Of a DNA stretch of 21,166 bases, positions 20,539 to 21,166 are shown piece after piece; positions within the stretch are counted from its first letter, which is position 1; each line of letters opens with the position of its first letter. The DNA is taken from positions 1 to 21,166 of IMG/VR virus record IMGVR_UViG_3300021959_000493; one strand, written 5' to 3'. The position numbers and the translations under genes are program-made. The stretch is from a virus. The notes below the pieces were generated by a model. The model did not search any database. It saw only the letters and a list, made by a program, of their open reading frames with translations, and had not been told where the DNA came from.

Positions 20539-20647
20539 GGCCCGGTCATCTAACTGGGAAGAACCACCCGGTAGCAATGCTAGCAAGGCTACAACAAGGC
20601 GACGGCTGAGTATGGGAGGTAATGCAGGTTCAATACCTGCTCGGGCC
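20539..20647 (+). ncRNA. tRNA-like RNA with an expanded anticodon loop
   Basis: Acceptor stem GGCCCGG (20539-20545) pairs fully with TCGGGCC (20641-20647, one G-U). Counting on from there, positions 8-25 fit tRNA rules: U8, A14, A15, G18, G19, A21 and a 3-bp D stem (TCT/AGA). The T arm is GCAGG-TTCAATA-CCTGC (20624-20640). Positions 27-31 (20565-20569) pair with 39-43 (20614-20618) except one A-A, but the loop between is 44 nt, not 7, lacks U33, and has its own possible stem GTAGC/GCTAC. No CCA is encoded. So it is a tRNA relative that cannot act as an ordinary adaptor as written, either an intron-like insert or a new regulatory RNA. An open frame across it is a shadow. Confidence 0.65.
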
Positions 20648-20649
20648 TG

Positions 20650-20717
20650 CTCCTAGCAATTAACGAGGCGTCAAAGACTTCACGCCTACAACCCAGAAGG
20701 GAGAGGCTAGGTGGGAG
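20650..20717 (+). ncRNA. Possible three-way-junction RNA element
   Basis: Closing stem CCTAGC (20652-20657) with GCTAGG (20706-20711). Inside it are AGGCGT (20666-20671) with ACGCCT (20682-20687), and CCC-AGAA-GGG (20692-20701). Such nested perfect stems are unlike the surrounding coding DNA. It may be the 3' part of the same transcript as the tRNA-like RNA, or a terminator-less processing element. Confidence 0.5.
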
Positions 20718-20720
20718 TAA

Positions 20721-20736
20721 AGAACTACGATATAAT
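20721..20736 (+). promoter_or_regulatory. AGAAC-N5-TATAAT promoter element
   Basis: A family copy with A in place of the first G. TATAAT ends 5 nt before ATG 20742. Confidence 0.65.
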
Positions 20737-20741
20737 AAGGT

Positions 20742-21011
20742 ATGAAAGAGAGTAAGTATGTTGTTGTAGCTTATACTAAGACAAATACTAATGTACTGAA
20801 AGCTCTCAACCTCTGCATTCATGAAGTAAAGGATGAAGTACAGAACGTATGGGTAGAGAAGGTAGTACCAGTCAATAGAGAGCGTAAGAATGAGATGGTT
20901 AATGGGTGGACGCCTGGGACAGAAGAGTTTAATAGTGCATGGCGAGATACAGACCCAATCGATAGACCGATTAAATGTATCGTGCATACAGTAAAAGGAA
21001 CTCGAATATAA
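20742..21011 (+). CDS. Small protein, unknown (89 aa)
   Basis: 89 residues: MKESKYVVVAYTKTNTNVLKAL, a helix, NVWVEKVVPVNRERK, then VNGWTPGTEEFNSAWRD and IKCIVHTVKGTRI. Small alpha/beta protein. The last codons AAAGGAACTCGA contain the next promoter element. No family recognised. Confidence 0.72.
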   Translation: MKESKYVVVAYTKTNTNVLKALNLCIHEVKDEVQNVWVEKVVPVNRERKNEMVNGWTPGTEEFNSAWRDTDPIDRPIKCIVHTVKGTRI

Positions 21012-21012
21012 T
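20997..21012 (+). promoter_or_regulatory. GGAAC-N5-TATAAT promoter element
   Basis: Strict copy within the last codons of the upstream gene. TATAAT ends 6 nt before ATG 21019. Confidence 0.75.
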
Positions 21013-21018
21013 AATAGT

Positions 21019-21166
21019 ATGAACGATACCGTTGGAAAGAACTATATTGCTGTTAAAGGAAGAGATACTCTTAGAAAGATTGTTGTTGTATCGCCTCGTG
21101 TAGTGCTTACTGAATGTGAATATAAAGAGTTAGGATGGCGATATGAGCTCTGGCCATCCGAGCCAT
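21019..21166 (+). CDS. Small protein, unknown (partial, runs off the right edge)
   Basis: At least 49 residues are visible: MNDTVGKNYIAVKGRD, TLRKIVVVSPRVVLTEC, EYKELGWRYELWPSEP. The strand order resembles the gene at 18082. The start is set by the promoter geometry. The end is outside the window. Confidence 0.65.
   Translation, partial: MNDTVGKNYIAVKGRDTLRKIVVVSPRVVLTECEYKELGWRYELWPSEP

Noticed and set aside
20574-20613. Possible tmRNA-style tag peptide in the expanded loop of the tRNA-like RNA
   Set aside because: A short frame with ATG ending Gly-stop exists, but it lacks the usual ALAA-type end and the RNA lacks a tmRNA D segment and G3:U70.
20537-20659. 39-codon frame starting MARSSNWEEPP across the tRNA-like RNA
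   Set aside because: It ends in GSIPARA, the usual translation of a tRNA T arm, uses CGG/CGA/AGG arginine codons unlike its neighbours, and its ATG is 29 nt from the first G of GGAAC, outside the family range.
12597-21012. AAGGA of the repeated element as an ordinary Shine-Dalgarno sequence
   Set aside because: It lies 17-20 nt from ATG, too far, and the invariant TATAAT at constant spacing is better explained as a promoter.
12597-21012. GGAAC as the -35 box of an ECF/sigma-E-type promoter
   Set aside because: The -35 to -10 distance in that class is about 16 nt; here GGAAC is 5 nt from TATAAT.
1-21166. CRISPR arrays, insertion sequences, integrase or attachment sites
   Set aside because: No regularly spaced repeats with unique spacers, no transposase or integrase motifs and no terminal inverted repeats were seen.

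Overview
The window is an AT-rich stretch of a tailed-phage genome, most like a T4-type (contractile-tail) virus. The anchor is a large terminase with T4 gp17 motifs (246-1949, minus strand). Around it lie a probable gp14-like neck protein, a probable tail-hub protein, a beta-roll fibre-like protein, a possible tail-tube start, and T4-style late promoters (TAAATA core). The host cannot be named from the sequence. A secreted EF-hand protein and near-universal leaderless starts give weak hints that it is not an enterobacterium.

Layout. Positions 1 to about 11.4 kb carry virion and sugar-metabolism genes on both strands: tail-tube-like (partial), terminase, acidic head-associated protein, small Cys/His protein, neck protein, GT9-like glycosyltransferase, fibre, PD-(D/E)XK nuclease, RmlD-like reductase, tail hub, TagD-like nucleotidyltransferase and RmlB-like dehydratase. 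Two intrinsic terminators separate units (3062-3093 plus; 4257-4297 minus). From about 11.4 kb to the end there are some 35 tiny, tightly packed, mostly plus-strand genes typical of a phage early/accessory region. They include small membrane proteins, two lipoproteins, a HExxH metalloprotease, a secreted EF-hand protein, a MORN-type protein and a WYL_2/DUF2693-like protein. The only stretch over 300 bases without a gene is 20384-20741, which holds structured RNA.

Regulation is the most striking feature. Fifteen copies of a rigid bipartite element, GGAAC-N5-TATAAT, occur between 12.6 and 21.0 kb, with variants at 6105 and 7062. Fourteen of the fifteen stand before a start codon, and in 13 of those the first G of GGAAC lies 21-23 nt from the ATG. 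The TATAAT therefore ends about 6 nt before the start codon, so the ATG itself should be the +1 base (leaderless mRNA). The late TAAATA elements are also placed 5-7 nt before start codons. Both promoter classes appear to drive leaderless messages.

Two unusual RNAs lie in this region. At 18412-18475 is a 64-nt RNA that reproduces the tRNA-like domain of tmRNA (acceptor stem with the G3:U70 alanine identity pair, tmRNA-type D segment, P2 stub, GGAU linker, T arm), with the whole tag-coding and pseudoknot part replaced by an AAAA tetraloop. At 20539-20647, behind a GGAAC-N5-TATAAT element that has no adjacent ATG, is a tRNA-like RNA. Its acceptor, D and T arms fit tRNA numbering, but its anticodon loop is expanded to about 44 nt. 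A three-way-junction-like structure follows it. These RNAs and the leaderless promoter array are the best candidates for something undescribed.
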